Positions 43,673 through 52,174 of a DNA stretch of 64,000 bases are shown here, piece by piece; position 1 is the first letter of the stretch, and each line of letters begins with the position of its first letter. Source of the stretch: Burkholderia glumae LMG 2196 = ATCC 33617 (GTDB taxonomy: Bacteria > Pseudomonadota > Gammaproteobacteria > Burkholderiales > Burkholderiaceae); the NCBI RefSeq assembly GCF_000960995.1, contig NZ_CP009434.1:2542001-2606000 (forward strand). Direction: 5' to 3'. The notes under the pieces are model-generated. The model was not told the DNA's origin. It ran no database searches and saw only the letters and a list, made by a program, of their open reading frames with translations. The translations under genes were made by a program, and so were the position numbers.

Positions 43673-44926
43673 TCAGCGGGACAGCGGCGCGCCCATCTGC
43701 TCGCGCCCGGCCGGCGTCAGGTCGTCGGCCGTCGCACGGCCGACGAAATCGGTCTCGAAGTGGTCGGCCGGAAAATCGGGCGGGCTGCGGCCGTCGACGA
43801 AATGCGGCCACTGCCGCCGCAGATAGGCGTCGTTCTTCGCGCAGCCCGGCGCCGCTGCGATATACATCACGTTGCTGTCGCCGCTGCCGCGGTGCTCGTC
43901 CTCGACCGCGTGAATCACGTCGCCGTGCCAGAACACGGTGTCGCCCGGCTGCATCGGCGGAATCGACGAGAGCGCGTCGAACAGCGGCGCGTGGTACTCG
44001 GGCCGGATCGACAGCGCGCGGCCCGCCATCGCACCGCACAGGTCGTCCTCGGCCACGTCGTCCTGCAGCGCGCGCAGCAGGATGTACGCCATCGCGTTGG
44101 CGATCGGCACCAGTTGCAGCGTGCCGTCGCCGGGGCCTTGCGGCGTCAGCGCGGTCCAGCCCTGGAAGGTGCGGAACATCGAGCAGACGGCCGGCGAGGC
44201 GATCTCCTCCACCTCGGTGCGCCAGGCCGCGTCGAACGGATCGTAGTCGCGCCAGTTGCCGGCGAACACGTGCCGGTAGACGCGGCGGAAATTCGCCTCG
44301 ATCCAGCGCTCCACCGAGCCGCCGTCGCAATGCGCGGACAGCCCCAGCGCCTCGGAGCCGGGCGGGCGCCGGCGCAGCCGGTCCGCGTAGGCCGGCACCC
44401 GCTCGGGATCGAAGTGGCGCTCGCCGCCCTCGCCGGTCGAGCGCCACAGCCGGTTCAGGAACACGCGCGCCTGGGTGAGCGCCGGCGACTGGCGCGCGGC
44501 CACCTGCGGCGCCGACCAGTAGACGCCGTAGATCTGCGGCCGGCTCGACGCGAGCTGGCCGAAATAGCGGTCCTCGGCGCGGTGCGCGAGCCGCGCGTCC
44601 AGCTCGTTGCGCGCGACGTAATCGGCGATCTCGCGATCCCATCGTTCGGCCAGCTCGCGCGCGAACACGCCGCGGATCACGCAGGCACCGCGCTGCTTCA
44701 CGAGCGCGATCGGCCCGGCCTCGACGCGCCCGGAGGCGATGTCCTCGAAGCGGAGCTCCGGAATCACGGCGGCGCCGCGTTCGCGCAGCGCGACGATCTC
44801 GCGCGCCGCCGCGCGCATCGCCGCCTCGACCTCGGTGAATACCTCGCGATAATTCGGCAGCGCCGCGCGCAGCTCGCGCTTGGCCGCGCGGATGGCGGCC
44901 GGCATGTCGTCGATGTGCAGGGCCAT
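43673..44926 (-). CDS. DUF1479 (YbiU-type) dioxygenase-like protein
   Basis: A 417-residue protein of the DUF1479 family, which belongs to the cupin/2-oxoglutarate-Fe(II) oxygenase-like fold. L-S-A-H-C-D-G-G-S gives a candidate His-x-Asp iron site, and G-D-T-V-F-W-H-G-D-V-I-H-A-V-E supplies the distal His and nearby region. No signal peptide. The substrate is unknown. It is divergent from an AraC-family gene with an 84-bp gap, so it is probably a single-gene target of that regulator. The start at 44926 gives the family N-terminus. Confidence 0.85.
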   Translation of the reverse strand: MALHIDDMPAAIRAAKRELRAALPNYREVFTEVEAAMRAAAREIVALRERGAAVIPELRFEDIASGRVEAGPIALVKQRGACVIRGVFARELAERWDREIADYVARNELDARLAHRAEDRYFGQLASSRPQIYGVYWSAPQVAARQSPALTQARVFLNRLWRSTGEGGERHFDPERVPAYADRLRRRPPGSEALGLSAHCDGGSVERWIEANFRRVYRHVFAGNWRDYDPFDAAWRTEVEEIASPAVCSMFRTFQGWTALTPQGPGDGTLQLVPIANAMAYILLRALQDDVAEDDLCGAMAGRALSIRPEYHAPLFDALSSIPPMQPGDTVFWHGDVIHAVEDEHRGSGDSNVMYIAAAPGCAKNDAYLRRQWPHFVDGRSPPDFPADHFETDFVGRATADDLTPAGREQMGAPLSR

Positions 44927-45010
44927 GATGTCGTCTCCGAATGGTGTTGGGTGCTGCGCATCGTATGCCGGCGCGGCCCGCACCAGTGATACGATCCGGC
45001 CATTGTCACG

Positions 45011-45982
45011 ATGGATACGGCCATGAAGCCAGCCTACGAGCATGTCGATTTCGGCGCCGGCTGTTCGGTGCGGATCTACCACCGGCGGCTGCCGCGCATT
45101 CCGTTCGAGTGGCACCACCATCCCGAATACGAGCTGACGCTGACGATGAACAGCCGCGGCAAGCGCTACATCGGCGATTCGGTGGCCGCCTACGGCGACG
45201 ACGACCTGGTGCTGGTGCCGCCCAACCTTCCGCACACCTGGGCGTCGAACCGCTCGATCGAGGCAGGCAGCCCGCAGGTGGCGATCGTGATCTGGTTCGA
45301 CGGTGCCTGGCTGCACCGGCTCGCCGACCTCTGTCCCGAACACAATGGCCTGCGCGACCTGCTGCGGCGCGCCGCCTGCGGGCTGCGCTTCGAGGACGGC
45401 GCCGGCACGCGCATGCGCGAGCGGCTCGACGCGCTGCTGGCCGACGCGCCGCGCGAACGGCTCTGCGCGGTGCTGGACCTGCTGCATGCGCTGGCGGCCA
45501 CGCCGGCCGAGCCGCTCGCCACGCCGAGCGCGTTCGGCGCGGCGGCGGGCACGCTCGGCACTCACGCGCCCGAGCGGCTCGCGCGCGTGCTCGCGCTGAT
45601 CGACACGCAGTATGCAAGGCCGCTTCGGCTCGCCGCGCTCGCGAAGGCGGCCGGCCTGTCGGAACGCACGCTGACCCGCCAGTTCGCGCGGCATCTGGGC
45701 GAGAGCGTGGGCCGCTACGTCACGCGCGTGCGGCTCGGCCACGCCTGCCGGCTGCTGGCCGATACGACGCTGCCGGTAGCGGTGATCGCCGAGCGCTCGG
45801 GGTTTCCGAGCGCCGCGCATTTCAACCGGCAGTTCAAGGCTGCCCGCGGCGCGACGCCGGTGGCCTGGCGCCAGCAGTTCGCGCAGGCGCGCCGCGCCGA
45901 GGCGCCGGCGCTGACCGAGCGCCCGCCGTCGCTGCGAACGCGCCCCCCCGCGCGCCCGGTAAAAGCGGTGCGGACGCGCTAG
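45011..45982 (+). CDS. AraC-family regulator with cupin sensor, divergent from DUF1479
   Basis: A 323-residue regulator. The N-terminal cupin (residues about 20-80) has W-H-H-H-P-E-Y-E-L-T, whose His/Glu pattern resembles metal-binding cupins, and L-V-P-P-N-L-P-H. The C-terminal HTH pair (about 195-290) includes L-A-A-L-A-K-A-A-G-L-S-E-R-T-L-T-R-Q-F and G-F-P-S-A-A-H-F-N-R-Q-F. The last ~30 residues are Pro/Arg-rich. The 84-bp divergent spacing from the DUF1479 gene suggests mutual control. Confidence 0.87.
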   Translation: MDTAMKPAYEHVDFGAGCSVRIYHRRLPRIPFEWHHHPEYELTLTMNSRGKRYIGDSVAAYGDDDLVLVPPNLPHTWASNRSIEAGSPQVAIVIWFDGAWLHRLADLCPEHNGLRDLLRRAACGLRFEDGAGTRMRERLDALLADAPRERLCAVLDLLHALAATPAEPLATPSAFGAAAGTLGTHAPERLARVLALIDTQYARPLRLAALAKAAGLSERTLTRQFARHLGESVGRYVTRVRLGHACRLLADTTLPVAVIAERSGFPSAAHFNRQFKAARGATPVAWRQQFAQARRAEAPALTERPPSLRTRPPARPVKAVRTR

Positions 45983-46439
45983 CGCGGGCACGCGCCGTTC
46001 CTGGCCCGGGCGCGGGCCGCCCTGGCACGCACCGCCCATGTAGGAATTACAAGCGCACGCGCCGCGCGGGGGTATCGACCCTGCCCGCGAGCCGCCCGCC
46101 GCCTGCCCGCCTTCGCGATGCTGCATCGGCCATCCGTGCCGCCCCCCGCGCTGCGGCTCTTCTCGATTCCGCGCCGAGCCCCGCCACGCATGGCCGGCGC
46201 ACGGATCGGGCGGGCCGCCGCGCATCGCCTCGCGGCGGCGCGCGGCGCGCACACCGGCGAACGGGCACGGGATCTGCTTGAAGACGAGGCGCACCGGCCC
46301 GTTCCATCCGGCCGGTGCCGCATCGATACGAATGCGTCGGGCGCCGCCCGCACGCCGCGCGCGGCGGCACACGATGCCGCCGCGGCCGCGCCGGCCGCCG
46401 GCCCGATTCTTCTTCGACGAACGAATAAAGAGGATTGCG
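45983..46439. other. Gene-free interval before the ferritin-like gene
   Basis: These 457 bases are GC-rich with no supported gene. The last 30 bases before 46440 are AT-richer and hold the AGAGG ribosome site of the ferritin-like gene. Confidence 0.4.
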
Positions 46440-47015
46440 ATGACCCACAGCACGAAACTGACCGATGTCCAGACCCTGCGCGAGCGCGCCCGCAAGCATG
46501 TCGATGACGGCGCCGTGACGGCCGGCTATGGCGCCGACCGCGACACCGTCCTGCGGCTGCTCAACGAGGCGCTCGCCACCGAAATCGTCTGCATGCTGCG
46601 CTACCGGCGCCATCACTACATGGCCAAGGGCATACAGTCGTCGGCGATCGCCGACGAGTTCCTCGCGCACTCGAACGAGGAGCAGAGCCACGCCGACATG
46701 ATCGCCGCGCGCATCGTGCAGCTCGGCGGCAGCCCCGATCTCGCGCCGGACGGGCTCACCGCGCGCAGCCACGCGGAATACGTGGAGGGCTCGTCGCTGG
46801 TCGACATGATCGTCGAGAACCTGGTGGCCGAGCGGATCGCGATCGACAGCTATCGCGACGCGATCCAGTACCTCGGCGACAAGGATCCGACCACGCGCCG
46901 CCTGTTCGAAACCATCCTGGCGGTGGAAGAGGAACACGCCGACGACATGTCCGACCTGATGCAGGGCCTGCCGCCCGAGCTCAAGAAGCAAGGCGCGAAC
47001 GGCAAGATGAACTGA
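46440..47015 (+). CDS. Ferritin-like/bacterioferritin-type protein
   Basis: A 191-residue four-helix protein. Iron-ligand patterns are L-N-E-A-L-A-T-E-I-V-C-M-L-R-Y (helix 1), S-N-E-E-Q-S-H-A-D (helix 2, ExxH), V-A-E-R-I-A-I-D-S-Y and E-E-E-H-A-D-D-M (helix 4, ExxH). This gives the paired E/ExxH ferroxidase arrangement. It is longer than classical bacterioferritin (~158 aa), with N-terminal and C-terminal extensions, and matches ferritin-like proteins placed with stress genes. Likely role is iron storage or oxidative-stress protection. It precedes the CsbD gene by 155 bases. Confidence 0.88.
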   Translation: MTHSTKLTDVQTLRERARKHVDDGAVTAGYGADRDTVLRLLNEALATEIVCMLRYRRHHYMAKGIQSSAIADEFLAHSNEEQSHADMIAARIVQLGGSPDLAPDGLTARSHAEYVEGSSLVDMIVENLVAERIAIDSYRDAIQYLGDKDPTTRRLFETILAVEEEHADDMSDLMQGLPPELKKQGANGKMN

Positions 47016-47170
47016 GCACCGCGCGCGCAGCATCACGGCGCGCGGCGCGCACCGCACTGCATCGTCAGGCGGCACCGGCCGGCATGGCGTGTGCCGCGAG
47101 GCGAGGCGTTCCCGTGACGGCGGGATTCGATCCGTCTGCAGCGAGCACGATCGACCAGAGGAGAAAGATC

Positions 47171-47341
47171 ATGAACAAGGATCAGGTGAAGGGTATCGCC
47201 GAGCAGGTGAAGGGCAAGATCAACGAGGTCGTCGGCAAGGCGACCGGCAACACGAAGCAGGAGGTCAAGGGCGATCTGCAACAGGCGGCAGGCGAGGCAC
47301 GCAAGGGCCTCGGCGACGCCAAGGACGCGCTGAAGAAGTAA
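47171..47341 (+). CDS. CsbD family stress protein
   Basis: A 56-residue protein matching CsbD almost throughout: G-I-A-E-Q-V-K-G-K-I-N-E-V-V-G-K-A-T-G followed by a second related K-G-D-L-Q-Q-A-A-G-E-A helix. It is Lys/Gly/Ala-rich and probably disordered. CsbD proteins are induced by general stress in many bacteria, with unknown mechanism. A strong AGAGGAGAAAG site precedes the ATG. Confidence 0.92.
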   Translation: MNKDQVKGIAEQVKGKINEVVGKATGNTKQEVKGDLQQAAGEARKGLGDAKDALKK

Positions 47342-47451
47342 GCGGCGCACCGCGTCCGGAGCGCCCCCGCCCGCACCGCGGCGGGCGGCGGCTCCGGCCC
47401 TGCTCGCCGCCCGCCGCGCGGCGCCGTCCGACGCCAAACCAGGAGTACGTG

Positions 47452-47670
47452 ATGAGTTCCACCTCCATCGACGGCAAGCTATCGGCCCTCGAGCAGCTGA
47501 TCGACTGCCTCGCCACCGGCGAGCCGGCACCGCTTGCCCACTGGCGCGGGCGCCTCGAGGCGATTCTGGCCAGCGACGGCCTGCAGCCGGCGCAGCGCGC
47601 GCAGCTGCATGGCATCCTCGCCCGCATCGTTTCGCTCGAAGCAGGACGCGGCGCGCTGCTGACCCACTGA
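47452..47670 (+). CDS. Small uncharacterised helical protein
   Basis: A 72-residue protein with an AGGAG ribosome site before ATG 47452. It is predicted to be wholly helical (L-S-A-L-E-Q-L-I-D-C-L-A, then R-L-E-A-I-L-A-S-D and H-G-I-L-A-R-I-V-S-L-E). No family recognised. It follows the CsbD gene by 110 bases and may share its stress regulation. Confidence 0.65.
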   Translation: MSSTSIDGKLSALEQLIDCLATGEPAPLAHWRGRLEAILASDGLQPAQRAQLHGILARIVSLEAGRGALLTH

Positions 47671-47724
47671 GCGCGCCGCCCGCCTCGGCCGGAAGGCGGT
47701 CCGGGGCCTGGTGCGCCGCGCGCG

Positions 47725-48219
47725 TCAGTGCGTGGCCATTTCCCCATACCCGCCGAGCGCCGCCGTGGCGAGCCCGGGCTCGCGTGCCTGCACGGACGCG
47801 CGCCAGGCCGCGTAGTCGGCGCGCGTCCAGTCCAGCTCCACGCCGACGCGCCGCGTGCCGGGGCGGATCTTCGGCTTGTGCAGCGCGAGCGTGATCGCTT
47901 CGAGCGCCGGCCATTCGGCGAACGACAGCGCGGCCAGTTCCACCACCAGCGTTTCGAGCAGCCGCGTGTGGGGCTTGCGCGCGAGCCACGCCGCCACGCG
48001 CGCGCAGTAGCCGTCGTAGTCGATATAGCCGCCCGGCCCGTGTTCGGTAGGCTCGCAGCGGTAGCCGAGCCGCGCGTCGATCACGATCGGCTGCGGCGCC
48101 GCATGCTCGTGCGGATGGATGCCGATGCGCGCCGGCACCTGCAGCGCGTCGATGAACACGCTCCAGCCGCGCCCGCGCGGCGGCTCGAGCGGCGCGAACG
48201 GACCATCGACGGGCTTCAT
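47725..48219 (-). CDS. folB: Dihydroneopterin aldolase in the sox operon
   Basis: A 164-residue FolB-family protein. The core shows V-F-I-D-A-L-Q-V-P-A-R-I-G-I-H-P-H-E, I-D-Y-D-G-Y and L-L-E-T-L-V-V-E-L-A, with the active-site Glu in the G-I-H-x-H-E region. The enzyme converts 7,8-dihydroneopterin to 6-hydroxymethyl-dihydropterin in folate synthesis; a few relatives act on other pterins. Its start overlaps the soxG stop by ATGA, so it is translated with the sarcosine oxidase subunits. This suggests supply of the tetrahydrofolate that accepts the one-carbon unit. There is a ~20-residue N-terminal and a ~25-residue C-terminal extension. Confidence 0.85.
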   Translation of the reverse strand: MKPVDGPFAPLEPPRGRGWSVFIDALQVPARIGIHPHEHAAPQPIVIDARLGYRCEPTEHGPGGYIDYDGYCARVAAWLARKPHTRLLETLVVELAALSFAEWPALEAITLALHKPKIRPGTRRVGVELDWTRADYAAWRASVQAREPGLATAALGGYGEMATH

Positions 48220-48851
48220 GACTGGAGCGGCGCCGCGGCGTCGAGCATGATGCGCACGAAATAGTCGGCGAAGCTGCGGCGGATCACCAGTTCGTAGCAT
48301 TGCTCGCCGGTGGGCACCAGCGTCAGCGAAGCCTTGAAGTAATGGCTCTGCGCGCATTGGCCCACGCCGAAGCCGCGTGGATGCAGGTCGAGCGGGCAGC
48401 CGCGCGCGATCACGTCGCGCACCCGCTCGCCGCTGATCTCGAGCACGGTGTAGCCGCTGCCGACATCCACCGCCGCCGCATAGAGCCCGGCCAGCGCCGG
48501 CACGAGCCGGCCTTCGAGCTGCCCGGCCGCCACCGGGCCATGCGAGCGCACCAGCCACTCGTCGGGGCCGAGCCACAGCACGTCGTATTCGGCGCCGCGC
48601 GCCACCGTGTTCGGCTTAACGGGCGGCCGGCAGCCGACCACCTGCTCGAACGCGGCGACGAAGGCCGGATCGGCCGCCTCGCCGCGCACGTTGACGAGAT
48701 CGAGGAACGGCCGCTCGCGCAGCTGAAACTTCTGCGAGGCGCGGCCCTGATGCGGCTTCAGCACGTCCTGCGCGCCCACCAGCGGCGATTCGAGCCGCAG
48801 TCCCGCGCCCTGCACGGCCACCGAAGGCTGATTTCTCGTTTCATTCCACAT
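48216..48851 (-). CDS. soxG: Sarcosine oxidase gamma subunit
   Basis: A 211-residue SoxG. Family segments include G-R-A-S-Q-K-F-Q-L-R-E-R-P-F-L-D-L-V-N-V-R-G, L-W-L-G-P-D-E-W-L and V-D-V-G-S-G-Y-T-V-L-E-I-S-G. It belongs to the GcvT-like fold and caps the heterotetrameric alpha-beta-gamma-delta enzyme. It overlaps soxA by 11 bases and folB by 4 bases, as expected for a coupled operon. Confidence 0.93.
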   Translation of the reverse strand: MWNETRNQPSVAVQGAGLRLESPLVGAQDVLKPHQGRASQKFQLRERPFLDLVNVRGEAADPAFVAAFEQVVGCRPPVKPNTVARGAEYDVLWLGPDEWLVRSHGPVAAGQLEGRLVPALAGLYAAAVDVGSGYTVLEISGERVRDVIARGCPLDLHPRGFGVGQCAQSHYFKASLTLVPTGEQCYELVIRRSFADYFVRIMLDAAAPLQS

Positions 48852-51800
48852 TCTGACGTACCCCTTCGGTGTCGTAGAAAACCGGGCTCGTGATCTTCGC
48901 GACCACGCGCTTGCCGTTCGCGAGCGAGATCGCCACCGGCTGCCCCATCTTGTTCAGGCCGCCCTTCACCACGGCCAGCGCGATCGAGCGCTTCAGGATC
49001 GGGCTGTAGTAGCTCGACGTGACGTGGCCGATCATCGGCGTCAGACCGTCGGCGTTCGCGCTCGCGTCGGGCTCGACGATCTGGCCGCCTTCTTCCAGCA
49101 CCAGCGCCGGGTCCTCGGTCAGCAGGCCGACGAACTGCTTGCGGTTCTCGCGCATCGTGTCCGAGCGCGACAGCGAGCGCCGGCCGAGGAAGTCCTTCGA
49201 TTTCGCCACCAGGCCGCTCATGCCGAGATCGTGCGGCGTGATCGAGCCGTCGGTGTCCTGGCCGACGATGATGTAGCCCTTCTCGGCGCGCAGCACGTGC
49301 ATCGTCTCGGTGCCGTACGGCGTGATGTCGTACTCGGCGCCGGCCGCCATGATCGCTTCCCAGACCGCGCGGCCCGCGTTGGCCGGCACGTTGATTTCAT
49401 AGGCCAGCTCGCCCGAGAAGCTGATTCGCATCACGCGCGCTTTCACGCCCGCCACCGTGCCTTCGCGATAGCTCATGAACGGGAACGCGGCGTTCGCGAA
49501 ATCGATGTCCCGGCAGACCTTCTGCACCACCTTGCGGCTGTTCGGGCCGACCACGGCGAAGGTCGCCCAGTGGTCGGTGACCGACGACAGGCGCACCTTC
49601 AGGTCGGGCCATTCGGTCTGCAGCCAGCGCTCCAGCCAGGTCAGCACGCGCGCGGCCCCGCCGGTGGTGGTGGTCATCATGTAGTGCTGCTCGCCGAGGC
49701 GCACCGTCACGCCGTCGTCGAACACCATGCCGTTCTCGTCGAGCATCAGGCCGTAGCGGCACTTGCCGACTTCCAGCTTGTTCCACGGGTTGGTGTAGAC
49801 CCAGTTCAGCAGCTTGACCGCGTCGGGGCCCTGGATGTCGATCTTGCCGAGCGTGGAGGCGTCGAGGATGCCCACGCTGTTGCGCACCGCCAGGCATTCG
49901 CGCGCCACCGCCGCGTGCAGGTCCTCGCCGGGCTTCGGGAAGTACCAGGGGCGCTTCCAGTTGCCGACGTCCTCGAACAGCGCGCCGTGCTCGACGTGCC
50001 ACTCGTGCACGCAGGTCTTGCGGATCGGGTCGAGGAAATCGCCCAGCTCGCGGCCCGCGAACGCGCCGAACGTGACCGGCGTGTAGTTCGGGCGATAGGT
50101 GGTGGTGCCGGTCTCGGGGATGGTCTTGCCGAGCGCCAGCGCGAGGATCGCCATGCCGTTGATGTTGCCGAGCTTGCCCTGGTCGGTGCCGAAGCCCATC
50201 GCGGTGTAACGCTTGACGTGCTCGACCGACTCGAAGCCCTCGCGCGCGGCCAGCAGGATGTCGGCCGCGCCGACGTCGTTCTGGAAATCGACGAAGCGCT
50301 TCGGCCCGCGCGTGACCTGCTCGCCGCGGCCCACCAGCCAGAGCGGCTCGAGCGGCGCCTCGGCCAGATCGGTCGCCTGCGGCGCGACGGGGCGCTGCGC
50401 GGCGCCGAAGCCGGCGGCCCGCGCGGCCTCCGCGCCGGCATCGACGGCCAGCCGCAGGCCGCGCGCCAGCGAGAATTCGCCGGCCGCCGCGCCCACGCTG
50501 GTCTCGCGCTGCAGCGCCTTGCCCGGCACGAAGCAGGCCTTCTCGTCGTGCCAGTGCGCCTTGCCGCCCGACTGCGCGAACAGGTGCAGCACCGGGCTGA
50601 AGCCGCCCGACATCGCCAGCAGGTCGCAGCCGAGCGTGGCGGTGGTGGCGCCCATGGCGCCGTTGGCGTAGGAGGCGATCTCCACCGACTGCACGTGCTG
50701 CCTGCCGTTGGCGGTGCTCACCACCGAGCCGTTCATCACGGCCACGCCATGCTTCTTCGCGGCGGCGGGCAGCGCGCCGTTGCTGTCCTGGCGCGAATCG
50801 ACCACGGTGACCTTCGCGCCGTGCGCCTTCAGGTCGAGCGCGGTCTGGTAGCCGCGGTCGTTGTTGGTGAACACCACGGCGTTGCGGCCCGGCAGCACGC
50901 CGTAGCGATGGATGTAGGCCGACACCGCGCCGGCCAGCATCACGCCGGGCAGGTCGTTGTTGCCGAACACGAGCGGCCGCTCGTGCGCGCCGGTGGCGAG
51001 GATCACGTGCTTGGCGCGGATCTTCCACAGCAGCTCGCGCGAGCCCTTGCGCATCGACACCGGCTGGTGCTCGGTCAGGCGTTGCGCGACCGTGACGAGA
51101 TTGTGGTCCTGATAGCCGAACGCGGTGCTGCGCGTGAGGAGCTTCACGTCGGGCAGGCGCGCGAGCTCCGCCTCGATCTTCTCGACCCATTGCAGCGCCG
51201 GCCGGCCGTCGATCTCGGCGCGGCACGACAGCAGGCTGCCGCCGAGTTCGCGCTGGTCGTCCACCAGGATCACGCGCGCGCCCGAGACGGCCGCCGCGTG
51301 CGCGGCGGCGAGCCCGGTCGGCCCGCCGCCCACCACCAGCACGTCGCAATGCGCGAACTGCTTGTCGTAGCGGTCGGCGTCGAGCTGCTCGGGCGCCCTG
51401 CCGAGGCCGGCCGCCTCGCGGATCTTCTCCTCGTACTTCGGCCAGAACTTGCGCGGCCACATGAAGGTCTTGTAGTAGAAGCCGGCCGGCATGAAGCGCG
51501 CGAACTTCTGGTTGATCGCCATGCGGTCGTTCTCGAGCGACGGCACGGCGTTGACGCTGCTGGCCACGAGGCCCTGGTACAGCTCGATCTCGGTGGCGCG
51601 CGCGTTCGGCACCGTGTAGGCGCCCGTCTCCAGCTGCACGATGGCGTTCGGCTCGGCCACGTCGGCCGTCACGATGCCGCGCGGGCGGTGGTACTTGAAG
51701 CTGCGCGCGACGAAATGCACGCCGTTGGCGAGCAGCGCAGAGGCCAGCGTGTCGCCCTGGAAGCCTTGGTAGGTGCGGCCGTTGAACGTGAAGGAGAGCG

Positions 51801-51852
51801 GAATCGCGCGGTTGATCCGGCCGCCCGCGCTCAGGCGGTCTTTCTGGCTCAT
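48841..51852 (-). CDS. soxA: Sarcosine oxidase alpha subunit
   Basis: A 1003-residue subunit of normal family length. Residues about 15-110 form the ferredoxin-like N-terminal domain. The nucleotide-binding domain carries V-V-G-G-G-P-T-G (173-180). The C-terminal ~400 residues are a GcvT-type tetrahydrofolate-binding domain. Together the tetramer oxidises sarcosine to glycine and passes the methyl carbon to tetrahydrofolate as 5,10-methylene-THF, with H2O2 as by-product. It starts within the soxD stop (ATGA, 51849-51852). Confidence 0.95.
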   Translation of the reverse strand: MSQKDRLSAGGRINRAIPLSFTFNGRTYQGFQGDTLASALLANGVHFVARSFKYHRPRGIVTADVAEPNAIVQLETGAYTVPNARATEIELYQGLVASSVNAVPSLENDRMAINQKFARFMPAGFYYKTFMWPRKFWPKYEEKIREAAGLGRAPEQLDADRYDKQFAHCDVLVVGGGPTGLAAAHAAAVSGARVILVDDQRELGGSLLSCRAEIDGRPALQWVEKIEAELARLPDVKLLTRSTAFGYQDHNLVTVAQRLTEHQPVSMRKGSRELLWKIRAKHVILATGAHERPLVFGNNDLPGVMLAGAVSAYIHRYGVLPGRNAVVFTNNDRGYQTALDLKAHGAKVTVVDSRQDSNGALPAAAKKHGVAVMNGSVVSTANGRQHVQSVEIASYANGAMGATTATLGCDLLAMSGGFSPVLHLFAQSGGKAHWHDEKACFVPGKALQRETSVGAAAGEFSLARGLRLAVDAGAEAARAAGFGAAQRPVAPQATDLAEAPLEPLWLVGRGEQVTRGPKRFVDFQNDVGAADILLAAREGFESVEHVKRYTAMGFGTDQGKLGNINGMAILALALGKTIPETGTTTYRPNYTPVTFGAFAGRELGDFLDPIRKTCVHEWHVEHGALFEDVGNWKRPWYFPKPGEDLHAAVARECLAVRNSVGILDASTLGKIDIQGPDAVKLLNWVYTNPWNKLEVGKCRYGLMLDENGMVFDDGVTVRLGEQHYMMTTTTGGAARVLTWLERWLQTEWPDLKVRLSSVTDHWATFAVVGPNSRKVVQKVCRDIDFANAAFPFMSYREGTVAGVKARVMRISFSGELAYEINVPANAGRAVWEAIMAAGAEYDITPYGTETMHVLRAEKGYIIVGQDTDGSITPHDLGMSGLVAKSKDFLGRRSLSRSDTMRENRKQFVGLLTEDPALVLEEGGQIVEPDASANADGLTPMIGHVTSSYYSPILKRSIALAVVKGGLNKMGQPVAISLANGKRVVAKITSPVFYDTEGVRQNVE

Positions 51853-52151
51853 TTCGTGTTGCCCTCTTGTGCGTCTTGTCCGTCGTGCGCGGGTGCGCCG
51901 AACGTCTCGTAGCCCTGGATGTCGTAGCTCACCGTGTCGCGCGTGGCCTTGAACCAGCGGCGGCAGCCCTGGGTGTGCAGCCATTGCTCGCGATGCACGC
52001 CGCGCGGGTTCTTGCGCATGAACAGGTAGTCGCCCCACTCGCGGTCGGAGAGCGCGTCGGTGTCGAGCGGGCGCATGATGTCGGCTTCCCCGCCGCAGGA
52101 AAATTCGGATTCGGCGCGCGGCCCGCACCACGGGCATTCGATCAGCAGCAT
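51849..52151 (-). CDS. soxD: Sarcosine oxidase delta subunit
   Basis: A 100-residue zinc subunit. The known zinc ligands Cys6, Cys9, His59 and Cys63 of the family are present at exactly those positions (C-P-W-C-G and H-T-Q-G-C). E-W-G-D-Y-L-F-M-R-K-N-P-R-G is the family hallmark. It overlaps soxA and lies 23 bases after soxB. Confidence 0.95.
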   Translation of the reverse strand: MLLIECPWCGPRAESEFSCGGEADIMRPLDTDALSDREWGDYLFMRKNPRGVHREQWLHTQGCRRWFKATRDTVSYDIQGYETFGAPAHDGQDAQEGNTK

Positions 52152-52174
52152 GTTGGGGTTCCTCGTGGCGTGGG

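Noticed and set aside
49024..51912. A 962-codon plus-strand open frame opposite soxA
   Set aside because: It is the antisense reading of a certain gene (His/Arg/Ala/Val-rich), with no ribosome site or domain.
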